Virus record (IMG/VR): IMGVR_UViG_3300035216_000254
Location: 1-27,727 of that record
Strand: one strand, 5' to 3'
Length of the DNA stretch: 27,727 bases
From: a virus
Below, in pieces: positions 21,717-27,727 of the stretch (position 1 is the stretch's first letter; every line of letters starts with the position of its first letter). Made by a program: the position numbers and the translations under genes. The notes under the pieces were generated by a model. That model was not told where the DNA came from, ran no database searches, and saw only the letters and a list, made by a program, of their open reading frames with translations.

Positions 21717-24010
21717 CCAACGGCACCAAAGTACAAAAAAGAGATGGAAGAATTGAGTCTCTTGATTTAGATAAGATGCATCTTATGGTTGAAGAAGCAT
21801 GTGATGGACTTGCTGGTGTATCTGCAAGTCAAGTTGAAATGAAGTCTGGCATTCAATTCTATGATGGAATTACGACTGTAGAAATTCAAGAAATTCTTAT
21901 TCGTTCTGCTTCTGACCTTATTGATTTGGACCATCCAAATTATCAGTTCGTTGCTGCAAGACTTCTGCTCTTTTCATTGAGAAAAAATCTTTATGGAAAG
22001 ATGGGAGAACTTCCTAATTTAGAAACTCATATTATGAGTTGTACAAATATTGACGTATATGATAAGGAAGTTTTTAATAAGTATTCTAAAGAAGAGATTG
22101 AAAAGGTAAATAGTTATATCGATCATAGTAGAGATTTTCTGTTTACATATGCTGGAATTCGCCAGGTAGTAGATAAGTATCTGGTTCAGGATCGTAGTAC
22201 TGGTGGAGTTTATGAGACGCCACAATTCATGTATATTATGATTGCATTGACCATATTCCAGGAATACCCTAAGGAGACAAGACTGTCTTATGTCCGACGA
22301 TACTACGACGCAATCTCCAAACACAAAATCAACATCCCAACCCCCATCATGGCAGGAGTGCGAACACCACTTCGACAATTTGCTAGTTGTGTTCTTGTTG
22401 ATGTTGATGACACCCTCGATAGCATCTTTAGTTCTGATATGGCTATCGGCAGATATGTTGCACAGAGGGCGGGTATCGGTATCAACGCGGGTCGCATCCG
22501 TGGAATCAACGCTAAGATCCGAGGCGGAGAAGTACAGCACACGGGTGTTGTTCCTTTCCTTAAAAAATTTGAATCAACTGTACGATGTTGCACGCAAAAT
22601 GGGATTCGTGGAGGATCAGCAACAGTCCACTTCCCAATCTGGCACCAAGAAATAGAAGATATTATTGTTCTTAAGAACAACAAAGGCACAGAAGACAATC
22701 GGGTACGTAAACTTGACTACTCAATCCAAATTTCAAAACTTTTCTACGAACGTTTCATTCAGAATGGAGAGATTAGCCTCTTCTCACCGCATGACGTACC
22801 AGGTCTCTATGATGCTTTTGGTACTGATACATTTGACGATCTCTATGTACGTTATGAATCAGATGAGTTTACTCCAAAGAAAACTATCGGAGCACAAGAA
22901 CTAATCCTTAATATCTTAAAGGAGAGAGCAGAGACCGGTCGATTGTATCTAATGAACATCGATCACTGCAATAGTCATTCTTCCTTTAAGGATAAGATTG
23001 AGATGAGTAATCTATGCCAAGAAATCACTCTTCCCACATATCCTATCAATCACATTGATGATACTAGCGGTGAGATTGCTTTATGTATTCTCTCTGCTAT
23101 TAATGTTGGCAAGGTAAAGACTGATGATGAACTTGAGAATCTTTGTGATCTTTCTGTCCGTGGATTGGAAGAGTTGATTGACTATCAGAAGTATCCTGTA
23201 GCGGCAGCAGAAGCGGCGACAAAGGCACGTAGGTCGCTTGGTATAGGTTTCATCGGGTTAGCACATTACTTTGCTAAATTGGGGTATAACTATGCCGACC
23301 AGGGTGCATGGGATGCTATCCATAGTCTTTCTGAATCGTTCCAATATTTCCTTCTGAAATCTTCAAATGAGATTGCTAAAGAGAAAGGTCATTGTGAAAA
23401 CTTTGGTCGCACTAAGTATGCTGATGGCATTCTTCCAATTGATACATATAAAAAGGATGTAGACGAAATTTGTAACCAGGAGTATCAGCATGATTGGGAA
23501 GGTCTTAGGGCATCTATCAATGAGTTCGGGTTACGGCACTCAACACTGTCCGCACAAATGCCTTCAGAGAGCAGTTCCGTTGTGTCAAATGCGACCAATG
23601 GAATCGAACCACCTAGAGGATACTTGTCCATTAAAAAATCAAAGAAAGGACCCCTTAAGCAGATTGTTCCTCAGTATGCCACGCTGAAGAATAATTATAC
23701 GCTTCTTTGGGATATGCCTGATAACACTGGATATATCAATACAGTGGCAGTGATGCAGAAATTCTTTGACCAAGCAATCTCCGGTAACTGGTCTTATAAT
23801 CCAGAAAACTATCCGGATAATGAAGTTCCGGTTTCGGTTATGGCAAATGATTTTCTAACTACATATAAGTACGGATGGAAAACTTCTTACTACCAAAATA
23901 CTTACGATAGTAAGAATGATGAGGTTGAAGAAGATAAACCAAATTTAGATAGTTTATTATCAGATCTAGAACACGCCGAGGAGGGAGAGTGTGAATCCTG
24001 TGCAGTTTAA
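21713..24010 (+). CDS. nrdA: Ribonucleotide reductase large subunit NrdA (class Ia)
   Basis: It reduces ribonucleoside diphosphates to deoxy forms. An N-terminal ATP-cone-like region (KVQKRDGRIESLDLDKMH...QFYDGITTVEI) is followed by the catalytic barrel. FASCVLVD carries the first redox Cys (about 226), SNLCQE holds the catalytic Asn/Cys/Glu (433, 435, 437) and GEIALCILSA the second Cys (about 458). KTSYYQNT carries the paired Tyr of the radical path. The C-terminal CESCAV has a thioredoxin-reactive CxxC. The 765 residues are full length, without intron or intein. ATG 21713 (ATGA with gp61) is chosen over TTG 21701. Confidence 0.97.
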   Translation: MTNGTKVQKRDGRIESLDLDKMHLMVEEACDGLAGVSASQVEMKSGIQFYDGITTVEIQEILIRSASDLIDLDHPNYQFVAARLLLFSLRKNLYGKMGELPNLETHIMSCTNIDVYDKEVFNKYSKEEIEKVNSYIDHSRDFLFTYAGIRQVVDKYLVQDRSTGGVYETPQFMYIMIALTIFQEYPKETRLSYVRRYYDAISKHKINIPTPIMAGVRTPLRQFASCVLVDVDDTLDSIFSSDMAIGRYVAQRAGIGINAGRIRGINAKIRGGEVQHTGVVPFLKKFESTVRCCTQNGIRGGSATVHFPIWHQEIEDIIVLKNNKGTEDNRVRKLDYSIQISKLFYERFIQNGEISLFSPHDVPGLYDAFGTDTFDDLYVRYESDEFTPKKTIGAQELILNILKERAETGRLYLMNIDHCNSHSSFKDKIEMSNLCQEITLPTYPINHIDDTSGEIALCILSAINVGKVKTDDELENLCDLSVRGLEELIDYQKYPVAAAEAATKARRSLGIGFIGLAHYFAKLGYNYADQGAWDAIHSLSESFQYFLLKSSNEIAKEKGHCENFGRTKYADGILPIDTYKKDVDEICNQEYQHDWEGLRASINEFGLRHSTLSAQMPSESSSVVSNATNGIEPPRGYLSIKKSKKGPLKQIVPQYATLKNNYTLLWDMPDNTGYINTVAVMQKFFDQAISGNWSYNPENYPDNEVPVSVMANDFLTTYKYGWKTSYYQNTYDSKNDEVEEDKPNLDSLLSDLEHAEEGECESCAV

Positions 24011-25181
24011 AGTATCGTCAGTGGAAAACGTGAAAGCGGGTATTAAAGGCATGACTGTCTTTAATACAGAACAAGTTGATACCAAAAAGCAACCAATGTT
24101 TTTTGGCAAACCTCTTGGGGTTCAAAGATATGACTCTTATAAGTATCCTATCTTTGATAAACTAACAACTCAGCAACTTGGTTATTTTTGGAGACCAGAA
24201 GAGGTCTCATTGCAAAAAGATCGTGGAGACTATCAGACTCTTCGTCCAGAGCAAAAGCACATCTATACTTCTAATCTAAAGTATCAGATTATGCTTGACT
24301 CTATTCAGGGTCGTGGTCCAGGTATGGCATTCATTCCATATTGTTCTCTACCTGAATTAGAAGCATGTATGGAAGTGTGGGGATTTATGGAAATGATCCA
24401 TAGTCGCTCTTACACGTATATCATCAAGAACATCTATTCAGACCCTTCAGAGGTGTTTGATAAGATCGTAACTGATAAGCGTATTCTAGAACGTGCTAGC
24501 AGCGTTACAGGAGCATATGATGACTTCATCAATAGTGCTCAGACCTGGGGCACCGGAAATATGTGGCGTGAAGACTTTAGAGGTTCACCTACATCCGAAT
24601 GGGAAATCAAAGACGTTAAAAGAAAACTTTATAGAGCAGTTGCCAACGTCAATATTCTTGAGGGTATTAGGTTCTATGTCTCATTTGCTTGTAGTTTTGC
24701 CTTTGGTGAGCTCAAACTTATGGAAGGTTCTGCAAAAATCATCTCACTAATTGCTAGAGATGAGAACCAGCATCTTGCTATCACTCAAAACATCCTGAAC
24801 AAGTGGAAGAAGGGTGATGACCCTGATATGAAACAGATTATGAAAGAAGAGGAAGAGTGGACGTATAAGATGTTCGACAATGCTGTAAATGAAGAAAAGC
24901 GTTGGGCAGACTATCTGTTCCAAGATGGTAGTATGATTGGTCTTAACGATAAACTTCTTCAGCAGTATGTTGAATGGATTGCGAATCGTCGTTTGAAAGG
25001 CATTGGTCTAAGACCTGTCTATGACATTGCAGCAAATGCTAATCCTCTTCCCTGGACACAGCATTGGATTTCCTCTAAGGGTCTTCAGGTGGCACCACAG
25101 GAGACAGAGGTTGAGTCTTATGTTGTTGGTGGCATTAAGCAAGATGTCAGCAAAGACACATTTAGTGGTTTCAAACTCTAA
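23991..25181 (+). CDS. nrdB: Ribonucleotide reductase small subunit NrdB (class Ia)
   Basis: The diiron-tyrosyl radical subunit. Iron ligands are visible in QIMLDSIQG (D103), MEMIHSRSY (E134, H137) and IARDENQHL (Glu and His), and the radical Tyr is Y141 in HSRSYTYI. LEGIRFYVSFACSFAFGE is typical. The C terminus DTFSGFKL is the tail that docks on NrdA. The chosen start is GTG 23991 with a strong GGAGGGAG just upstream, giving 396 residues. A start at ATG 24051 (376 residues, matching the E. coli length) is also possible. It overlaps nrdA by 20 bases. Confidence 0.96.
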   Translation: MNPVQFKVSSVENVKAGIKGMTVFNTEQVDTKKQPMFFGKPLGVQRYDSYKYPIFDKLTTQQLGYFWRPEEVSLQKDRGDYQTLRPEQKHIYTSNLKYQIMLDSIQGRGPGMAFIPYCSLPELEACMEVWGFMEMIHSRSYTYIIKNIYSDPSEVFDKIVTDKRILERASSVTGAYDDFINSAQTWGTGNMWREDFRGSPTSEWEIKDVKRKLYRAVANVNILEGIRFYVSFACSFAFGELKLMEGSAKIISLIARDENQHLAITQNILNKWKKGDDPDMKQIMKEEEEWTYKMFDNAVNEEKRWADYLFQDGSMIGLNDKLLQQYVEWIANRRLKGIGLRPVYDIAANANPLPWTQHWISSKGLQVAPQETEVESYVVGGIKQDVSKDTFSGFKL

Positions 25182-25192
25182 AAACTGTGCTT

Positions 25193-25221
25193 AAATAGGA
25201 GGAGAGATCCTCCTATTTTTT
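25193..25221 (+). terminator. Terminator-like hairpin after nrdB, ending at the next start codon
   Basis: An 11-bp perfect stem AAATAGGAGGA/TCCTCCTATTT has a GAGA loop and a T run to 25221. The ATG of the next gene is at 25222. The only GGAGG near that ATG is inside the stem, so folding would also hide any ribosome site. Confidence 0.85.
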
Positions 25222-25383
25222 ATGCCTAAAAATCAAATTAAAAAAGATGAATTGAAAAATCGTGTACTCAGATTAAAAAATGATGTATACGAAGAACCTA
25301 AGACAGTGTGGCAAGGGGATCGCGATATGGCACATAAATATCTTGACAAGGTATTAAACATCATTGAAGAATATAGATACTGA
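25222..25383 (+). CDS. Hypothetical protein, 53 aa
   Basis: MPKNQIKKDELKNRVLRLKNDVYEEPKTVW... is a highly charged helical microprotein ending in KVLNIIEEYRY. I recall similar MPKNQIKKDEL... proteins downstream of nrdB in other cyanophages. The ATG follows the T tract of the preceding hairpin with no usual ribosome site. The gene overlaps the GIY-YIG gene by 20 bases. Function is unknown. Confidence 0.65.
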   Translation: MPKNQIKKDELKNRVLRLKNDVYEEPKTVWQGDRDMAHKYLDKVLNIIEEYRY

Positions 25384-25810
25384 TTATGAAAACCCATGGG
25401 TCTATTTGGGTACTCCCTTTGATGGTAGCCTTATTCGGGACAACTACGGTTTTGTTTATAACATTACCAATCTCACAGACCAACGACAATACATTGGGCG
25501 AAAGTATTTTTGGCAGCATAGAACGCCTAAAGGAAAGAAACGAAAAGTAAAATCTGAATCTGATTGGAGAAAGTATTATGGGTCTTGTCCAGAACTTAAA
25601 GCGGACATTGACAAATTGGGCAGACAAAATTTTAGTAGAACTATCCTGTCTTTACATAAAACAGGTGGCAAAACAAACTTTGAAGAAACAAGACAACTCT
25701 TTGTATACGGAGTCCTTACCGAATCACTTGACACAGGAGGACCTGCCTACTACAATAGTAACATCCTCAGCAGATACTTCCGAAAAGATTATTATGGAAA
25801 AGACGACTGA
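25364..25810 (+). CDS. GIY-YIG-type endonuclease-like protein
   Basis: The 148 residues contain NYGFVYNITNLTDQRQYIGRKYFW (about residues 27-50), a clear GIY-YIG core (GFVY...QYIGRK) with the conserved Arg. A later Glu (TNFEETRQLFVYG) is in the position of the metal-binding residue. C-terminal YYNSNILSRYFRKDYYG is conserved in cyanophage homologues as I recall them. The start is taken as TTG 25364 because the frame opens there and no in-frame ATG precedes the core; its ribosome site is poor, so the true start is uncertain. It is not inside an intron, so it may be a free-standing homing-type nuclease or a domesticated phage enzyme. Confidence 0.75.
   Translation: MKNIDTDYENPWVYLGTPFDGSLIRDNYGFVYNITNLTDQRQYIGRKYFWQHRTPKGKKRKVKSESDWRKYYGSCPELKADIDKLGRQNFSRTILSLHKTGGKTNFEETRQLFVYGVLTESLDTGGPAYYNSNILSRYFRKDYYGKDD
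25728..25756 (+). promoter_or_regulatory. Sigma70-type promoter inside the GIY-YIG gene
   Basis: TTGACA (25728-25733), 17 bases and TACAAT (25751-25756). Initiation near 25763 gives a leader of about 31 bases before ATG 25794. The motif lies in coding sequence, so chance is possible. Confidence 0.6.
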
Positions 25811-26000
25811 AACTCTTGTGGGTGAAATTACAGAGTGGGCAATGGATCGCTTTGATATTGAAAAGATGCCTCTTGGGGATTGCAGAGCACTTTATGAAGA
25901 GTATGCAGAGTGGTTTGAACCCCAAGGACAAGATCTTGAAGTGTTGTCACTGGATGAAATTACCCCAGAAGAGTTTGTAAGATACCAAGAACGCACTTGA
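25794..26000 (+). CDS. Hypothetical acidic protein, 68 aa
   Basis: MEKTTETLVGEITEWAMDRFDIEKMPLGDCRALYEEYAEWFEPQG is a strongly acidic protein of two or three short helices, ending in LDEITPEEFVRYQERT. It could be a nucleic-acid mimic or a protein-binding factor, but nothing specific supports this. The ATG overlaps the GIY-YIG gene end. A longer reading from 25578 is out of keeping with the composition and is rejected. A consensus promoter for the tRNA array begins 4 bases before its stop. Confidence 0.6.
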   Translation: MEKTTETLVGEITEWAMDRFDIEKMPLGDCRALYEEYAEWFEPQGQDLEVLSLDEITPEEFVRYQERT

Positions 26001-26025
26001 CAGACCTTACCCTCCGGTCTATAAT
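25997..26025 (+). promoter_or_regulatory. Perfect sigma70 promoter for the tRNA array
   Basis: TTGACA (25997-26002), 17 bases and TATAAT (26020-26025). The spacer holds an inverted repeat AGACC (26002-26006)/GGTCT (26016-26020) that touches both boxes, a possible operator or weak hairpin. It is the only promoter in front of the six tRNAs. Confidence 0.92.
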
Positions 26026-26030
26026 TTGAG

Positions 26031-26098
26031 GGTTGAGAAATCAACTGCGGTGACCTCCTTGGTAGTTCAGGGTTAGCGGCGATAGGAACTACCATTAA
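26031..26098 (+). ncRNA. Structured leader RNA ahead of the tRNA array
   Basis: The predicted transcript starts near 26032 and begins with a GTTGA-GAAA-TCAAC tetraloop hairpin (26032-26045). A second stem follows, GGTAGTTC (26061-26068)/GAACTACC (26086-26093), with a 17-base loop. tRNA-Arg begins 6 bases later. No open frame is evident. It may be a processing signal, a 5' stabiliser or a degenerate RNA gene like the small stable RNAs of the T4 tRNA region. This is an inference from dyads only. Confidence 0.45.
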
Positions 26099-26171
26099 GG
26101 GTCAGTAGCTCAGCGGATAGAGCATCGCACTTCTAATGCGTTGGTCGCAGGTTCGATTCCTGCCTGACCCG
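26099..26171 (+). tRNA. tRNA-Arg (UCU)
   Basis: Acceptor GGGTCAG/CTGACCC, anticodon loop CTTCTAA (anticodon TCT), T arm GCAGGTTCGATTCCTGC. The outer pair of the anticodon stem is a T-T mismatch. It reads AGA, a codon favoured in AT-rich phages and rarer in GC-rich hosts. Confidence 0.93.
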
Positions 26172-26174
26172 TAT

Positions 26175-26246
26175 GCCTCCGTAGCTCAGTGGTAGAGCAG
26201 GGCTTTTGTAAAGCTCAGGTCGCAAGTTCAAATCTTGTCAGAGGCT
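26175..26246 (+). tRNA. tRNA-Thr (UGU)
   Basis: Acceptor GCCTCCG/CAGAGGC with one C-A mismatch, anticodon stem GGGCT/AGCTC with loop TTTGTAA (anticodon TGT), T loop TTCAAAT. It reads ACA. The spacer from tRNA-Arg is 3 bases. Confidence 0.92.
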
Positions 26247-26250
26247 CCTT

Positions 26251-26324
26251 GCGGAATTAGTTTAGAGGCAAAACTAAAGGTTTCCAACCTTTCGTCGCCG
26301 GTTCGATTCCGGCATTCCGCTCCA
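26251..26324 (+). tRNA. tRNA-Gly (UCC) with encoded CCA
   Basis: Acceptor GCGGAAT/ATTCCGC, anticodon loop TTTCCAA (anticodon TCC), T arm CCGGTTCGATTCCGG. The discriminator T is followed by CCA in the DNA, unlike most tRNAs of the cluster. It reads GGA. Confidence 0.93.
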
Positions 26325-26325
26325 A

Positions 26326-26398
26326 TCCTCTATAGCTCAGTTGGTAGAGCGCGGAACTGTTAATTCTGTTGTCCCTGGTTCGAGTCCAGGTGGAGGAG
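26326..26398 (+). tRNA. tRNA-Asn (GUU)
   Basis: Acceptor TCCTCTA/TGGAGGA (one T-G pair), D arm GCTC/GAGC, anticodon loop CTGTTAA (anticodon GTT), T arm CCTGGTTCGAGTCCAGG. It reads AAC and AAT. Confidence 0.93.
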
Positions 26399-26400
26399 TC

Positions 26401-26482
26401 GGGTAGGTGTCCGAGTGGTTAATGGAGGTGGACTGTAAATCCACTGGCTCTGCCTACGTTGGTTCAAATCCAACCCTGCCCA
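26401..26482 (+). tRNA. tRNA-Tyr (GUA), class II
   Basis: Acceptor GGGTAGG/CCTGCCC (one T-G pair), anticodon stem GTGGA/TCCAC with loop CTGTAAA (anticodon GTA), a long variable arm (TGGCTCTGCCTAC) and T arm GTTGGTTCAAATCCAAC. The long variable arm is normal for bacterial tRNA-Tyr. Confidence 0.93.
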
Positions 26483-26485
26483 TAC

Positions 26486-26557
26486 GCTCGAATAACTCAG
26501 CGGTAGAGTGCCTCCTTTACACGGAGATTGTCGGGGGTTCGATCCCCTCTTCGAGCA
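26486..26557 (+). tRNA. tRNA-Val (UAC)
   Basis: Acceptor GCTCGAA/TTCGAGC, anticodon loop TTTACAC (anticodon TAC), outermost anticodon pair C-A, T arm GGGGGTTCGATCCCCTC. It reads GTA. It is the last tRNA of the array and abuts a late promoter. Confidence 0.92.
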
Positions 26558-26565
26558 TATAAATA
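26558..26565 (+). promoter_or_regulatory. T4-type late promoter (TATAAATA) directly after tRNA-Val
   Basis: The exact octamer begins at the base after the tRNA-Val discriminator and lies 26 bases before ATG 26592. The arrangement mirrors tRNA-Ala at 14309. Confidence 0.7.
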
Positions 26566-26591
26566 ATTCAAATTGATTTGACCATAGGAAA

Positions 26592-26840
26592 ATGATTACT
26601 GTACGATGCAAAGAATGTAAAACAGAATTGACTAGTAGCAGTAAGTTGCAGTTCTGTGGTTGCCCAAATCAGATGAGTTTGTTGGAAAATAAAGTAGGCG
26701 CTAAGGATCTTGAGAAAGTTGTTATGGTTGCTAATGATGTAGAAATAGGAATTGATAGTCATTTTTCTAGAGAAGAACTCTTATATCAAGAAGAAAGGCG
26801 TAGACGTAAGGTTCGTAGATTAGACTTTGAAGTTCGGTAA
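26592..26840 (+). CDS. Zinc-ribbon-like small protein, 82 aa
   Basis: MITVRCKECKTELTSSSKLQFCGCPNQM has Cys at residues 6, 9, 22 and 24 (CxxC...CxC), consistent with a small zinc ribbon. The rest is helical and ends in a strongly basic segment (EERRRRKVRRLDFEVR) that could bind nucleic acid. TAGGAAA lies just before the ATG. I recall conserved homologues in cyanophages after the tRNA cluster. Transcription factor or RNA-binding roles are guesses. Confidence 0.7.
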   Translation: MITVRCKECKTELTSSSKLQFCGCPNQMSLLENKVGAKDLEKVVMVANDVEIGIDSHFSREELLYQEERRRRKVRRLDFEVR

Positions 26841-26884
26841 TTGGGAGTATCATATCTTCTATATAAGATTATATGGAGACTTAT

Positions 26885-27106
26885 ATGACTCTTTTTTATC
26901 TTCTAATGCTAACAACTGTTGCATTGGTTATATACTCGGGTTATGATGAGACTTTAGATCTTATCAAATACTTGGACTTGCAATTCAAGTATACTATTTT
27001 GAAAGTCAGAATGAAATTTATGGAACGAACTTTAAGAAAAAAACTTCTTATAGATCGTGCTAAATTCAAAGAATCCTTTCAGGAGTACATTAAGAATGCA
27101 GACTAA
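26885..27106 (+). CDS. Small membrane protein, 73 aa
   Basis: An N-terminal hydrophobic helix (MTLFYLLMLTTVALVIYSGY) is followed by a cytoplasmic-type helical region (DETLDLIKYLDLQFKYTILKVRMKFMERTLRKK). ATG 26885 is chosen because GGAG (26875-26878) lies 6 bases before it; the in-frame ATG at 26873 would add METY and overlap that site. The YSGYDETLDLI.YLDL segment is, as I recall, conserved in cyanophages. It overlaps the next gene by 11 bases. Function is unknown. Confidence 0.65.
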   Translation: MTLFYLLMLTTVALVIYSGYDETLDLIKYLDLQFKYTILKVRMKFMERTLRKKLLIDRAKFKESFQEYIKNAD

Positions 27107-27329
27107 GGAATGTCCTAAGTGCGGTGCCACTTGGATTGACGGGAAACATTACTGGGGTGGCACAGGCAAAAAAGGTAATGAACTTGATCTAGCAGGGTTA
27201 GTCTGCAACAAATTTGGTGATGAAACCTGTATAAACCCTTGCCTAGGTATGGAAGGTGGTGTAACATGGGTAGACCGGTTGACAACCATGGACAAAGAAG
27301 ACGAATACCCATTAAATGGCACAGCATAA
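27096..27329 (+). CDS. Cys-rich small protein with zinc-ribbon N terminus, 77 aa
   Basis: MQTKECPKCGATWIDGKHYWGGTGKKGNE... has a CPKC knuckle (residues 6, 9) and three later Cys, one in LAGLVC and two in TCINPC, so a metal site is likely. AGGAG (27081-27085) precedes ATG 27096 by 10 bases. The C terminus is acidic (MDKEDEYPLNGTA). I recall similar proteins in many T4-like cyanophages. The role is unknown. Confidence 0.7.
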   Translation: MQTKECPKCGATWIDGKHYWGGTGKKGNELDLAGLVCNKFGDETCINPCLGMEGGVTWVDRLTTMDKEDEYPLNGTA

Positions 27330-27510
27330 GTTCACAACAGAAGATCAAGTGCAGGAGATGATTGATGATGCAATACGAAAGCATAATCGTAATGCTGGAA
27401 TTATCTCTATGTGTGTTGGTTGGGTTGTTCTCGCACTTTTTGCTGAAGGTCTTCTTCGACTTATTGGAGTAATTCCACCTATTTTTCCTTGGTTGTCTAT
27501 TCAACTATGA
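27316..27510 (+). CDS. Small membrane protein, 64 aa
   Basis: A polar helix (MAQHKFTTEDQVQEMIDDAIRKHNRN) leads to a hydrophobic segment (about residues 28-51: GIISMCVGWVVLALFAEGLLRLIG) and a Pro-rich end. It is a single-pass membrane protein. The 5' end overlaps the preceding gene by 14 bases, and the stop shares ATGA with purF (27507-27510). G+C is about 39% by hand count, in contrast to purF immediately after it. Confidence 0.65.
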   Translation: MAQHKFTTEDQVQEMIDDAIRKHNRNAGIISMCVGWVVLALFAEGLLRLIGVIPPIFPWLSIQL

Positions 27511-27727
27511 AACCACATGTCATGCCCGAGCGTCCTGATCGGATGGAAGAAGCTTGTGGGGTGTTTGCTGTTTTGGCGCATGAGCAACCGGTCGCCAACT
27601 TGGCGTATTTCGGTCTTTATGCCCTGCAGCATCGCGGACAGGAATCAGCTGGTATCGCTGTGTTCAACCAGGACAAGGTGCTCCTACACAAAGATATGGG
27701 ACTGGTGAGTCAGGTGTTCGATCAGGA
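27507..27727 (+). CDS. purF: Amidophosphoribosyltransferase PurF, 5' portion
   Basis: The first committed enzyme of purine synthesis, making phosphoribosylamine from PRPP and glutamine. The 73 visible residues include a propeptide MKPHVMPERPDRMEEA, then the catalytic N-terminal Cys after processing (CGVFAVLAHE, C17). ANLAYFGLYALQHRGQESAGIA, the class II glutamine amidotransferase signature, follows, then KDMGLVSQVFDQ. The sequence resembles marine cyanobacterial PurF strongly. No Shine-Dalgarno is evident, and the start is coupled to the membrane protein (ATGA). G+C of this segment is about 53% by hand count against about 39% just upstream. The rest of the gene lies beyond the window. Confidence 0.95.
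   Translation, partial: MKPHVMPERPDRMEEACGVFAVLAHEQPVANLAYFGLYALQHRGQESAGIAVFNQDKVLLHKDMGLVSQVFDQ

Noticed and set aside
25333-25340. CATAAATA inside the 53-residue gene as a late promoter for the GIY-YIG gene
   Set aside because: It sits in ordinary codons (His-Lys-Tyr) and the downstream start is itself uncertain.
26841-26870. TTGGGA...TATAAG before the small membrane gene as a promoter
   Set aside because: The -35 is weak, the spacer about 15 bases, and the region is a simple AT palindrome.

Overview
The window comes from a T4-like myovirus that infects marine picocyanobacteria (Synechococcus or Prochlorococcus). The evidence is a T4-type replication set (gp62, RegA, gp43, UvsX, gp41, gp61, NrdA, NrdB) mixed with genes typical of cyanophages: purC, purM, purF, mazG, hsp20 and a tRNA cluster. 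T4-type late promoters (NATAAATA) also occur. All supported genes are on the + strand, packed tightly and often joined by ATGA, GTGA, TTGA or TAATG overlaps. Intergenic space is small. I saw no CRISPR array, insertion sequence, integrase, intron or intein.

Layout. (1) 1-2630: small hypotheticals, an Sm-like protein, a tiny membrane protein, a D12-class adenine methyltransferase, clamp-loader subunit gp62 and translational repressor RegA, closed by a terminator whose loop carries the -35 box of the next promoter. (2) 2633-3878: one 382-residue gene of unknown function, isolated between a promoter and a terminator like a moron. (3) 3888-6781: hsp20 behind a late promoter, then purC, two hypotheticals and purM. 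(4) 6805-10073: a fused terminator/promoter, a small ORF, two more Sm-like paralogues and DNA polymerase gp43. (5) 10142-14246: UvsX, gp41 helicase, then a mazG operon of short coupled genes starting at a consensus promoter inside gp41. (6) 14237-19797: tRNA-Ala followed by a late island: a possible nuclease-fold protein, a nucleotidyltransferase with a T4-like capsid-targeting N terminus, a Lys-rich protein with a calcium-type loop, a Gly/Asn-rich protein and a beta-rich structural protein. (7) 19806-25181: small conserved genes, a coiled-coil membrane protein, gp61 primase, NrdA and NrdB. (8) 25193-27727: small genes, a GIY-YIG protein, a promoter and structured leader, six tRNAs (Arg, Thr, Gly, Asn, Tyr, Val), zinc-ribbon and membrane microproteins, and the 5' end of purF.

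How the genes fit together: nrdA/nrdB, mazG and purC/M/F would feed nucleotides to gp43, the gp44/62 clamp loader, gp41, gp61 and UvsX. RegA is expected to repress translation of replication genes late in infection. The tRNAs mostly read A-ending codons, which suits an AT-rich phage in a more GC-rich host. The purF fragment is about 53% G+C by my hand count, against about 39% in the gene just before it. This suggests recent acquisition from a cyanobacterium.

The most notable observations are the capsid-targeting peptide on a metabolic-type enzyme (15775), three dispersed Sm-like paralogues, repeated terminator/promoter hybrids, and a structured leader ahead of the tRNA array.
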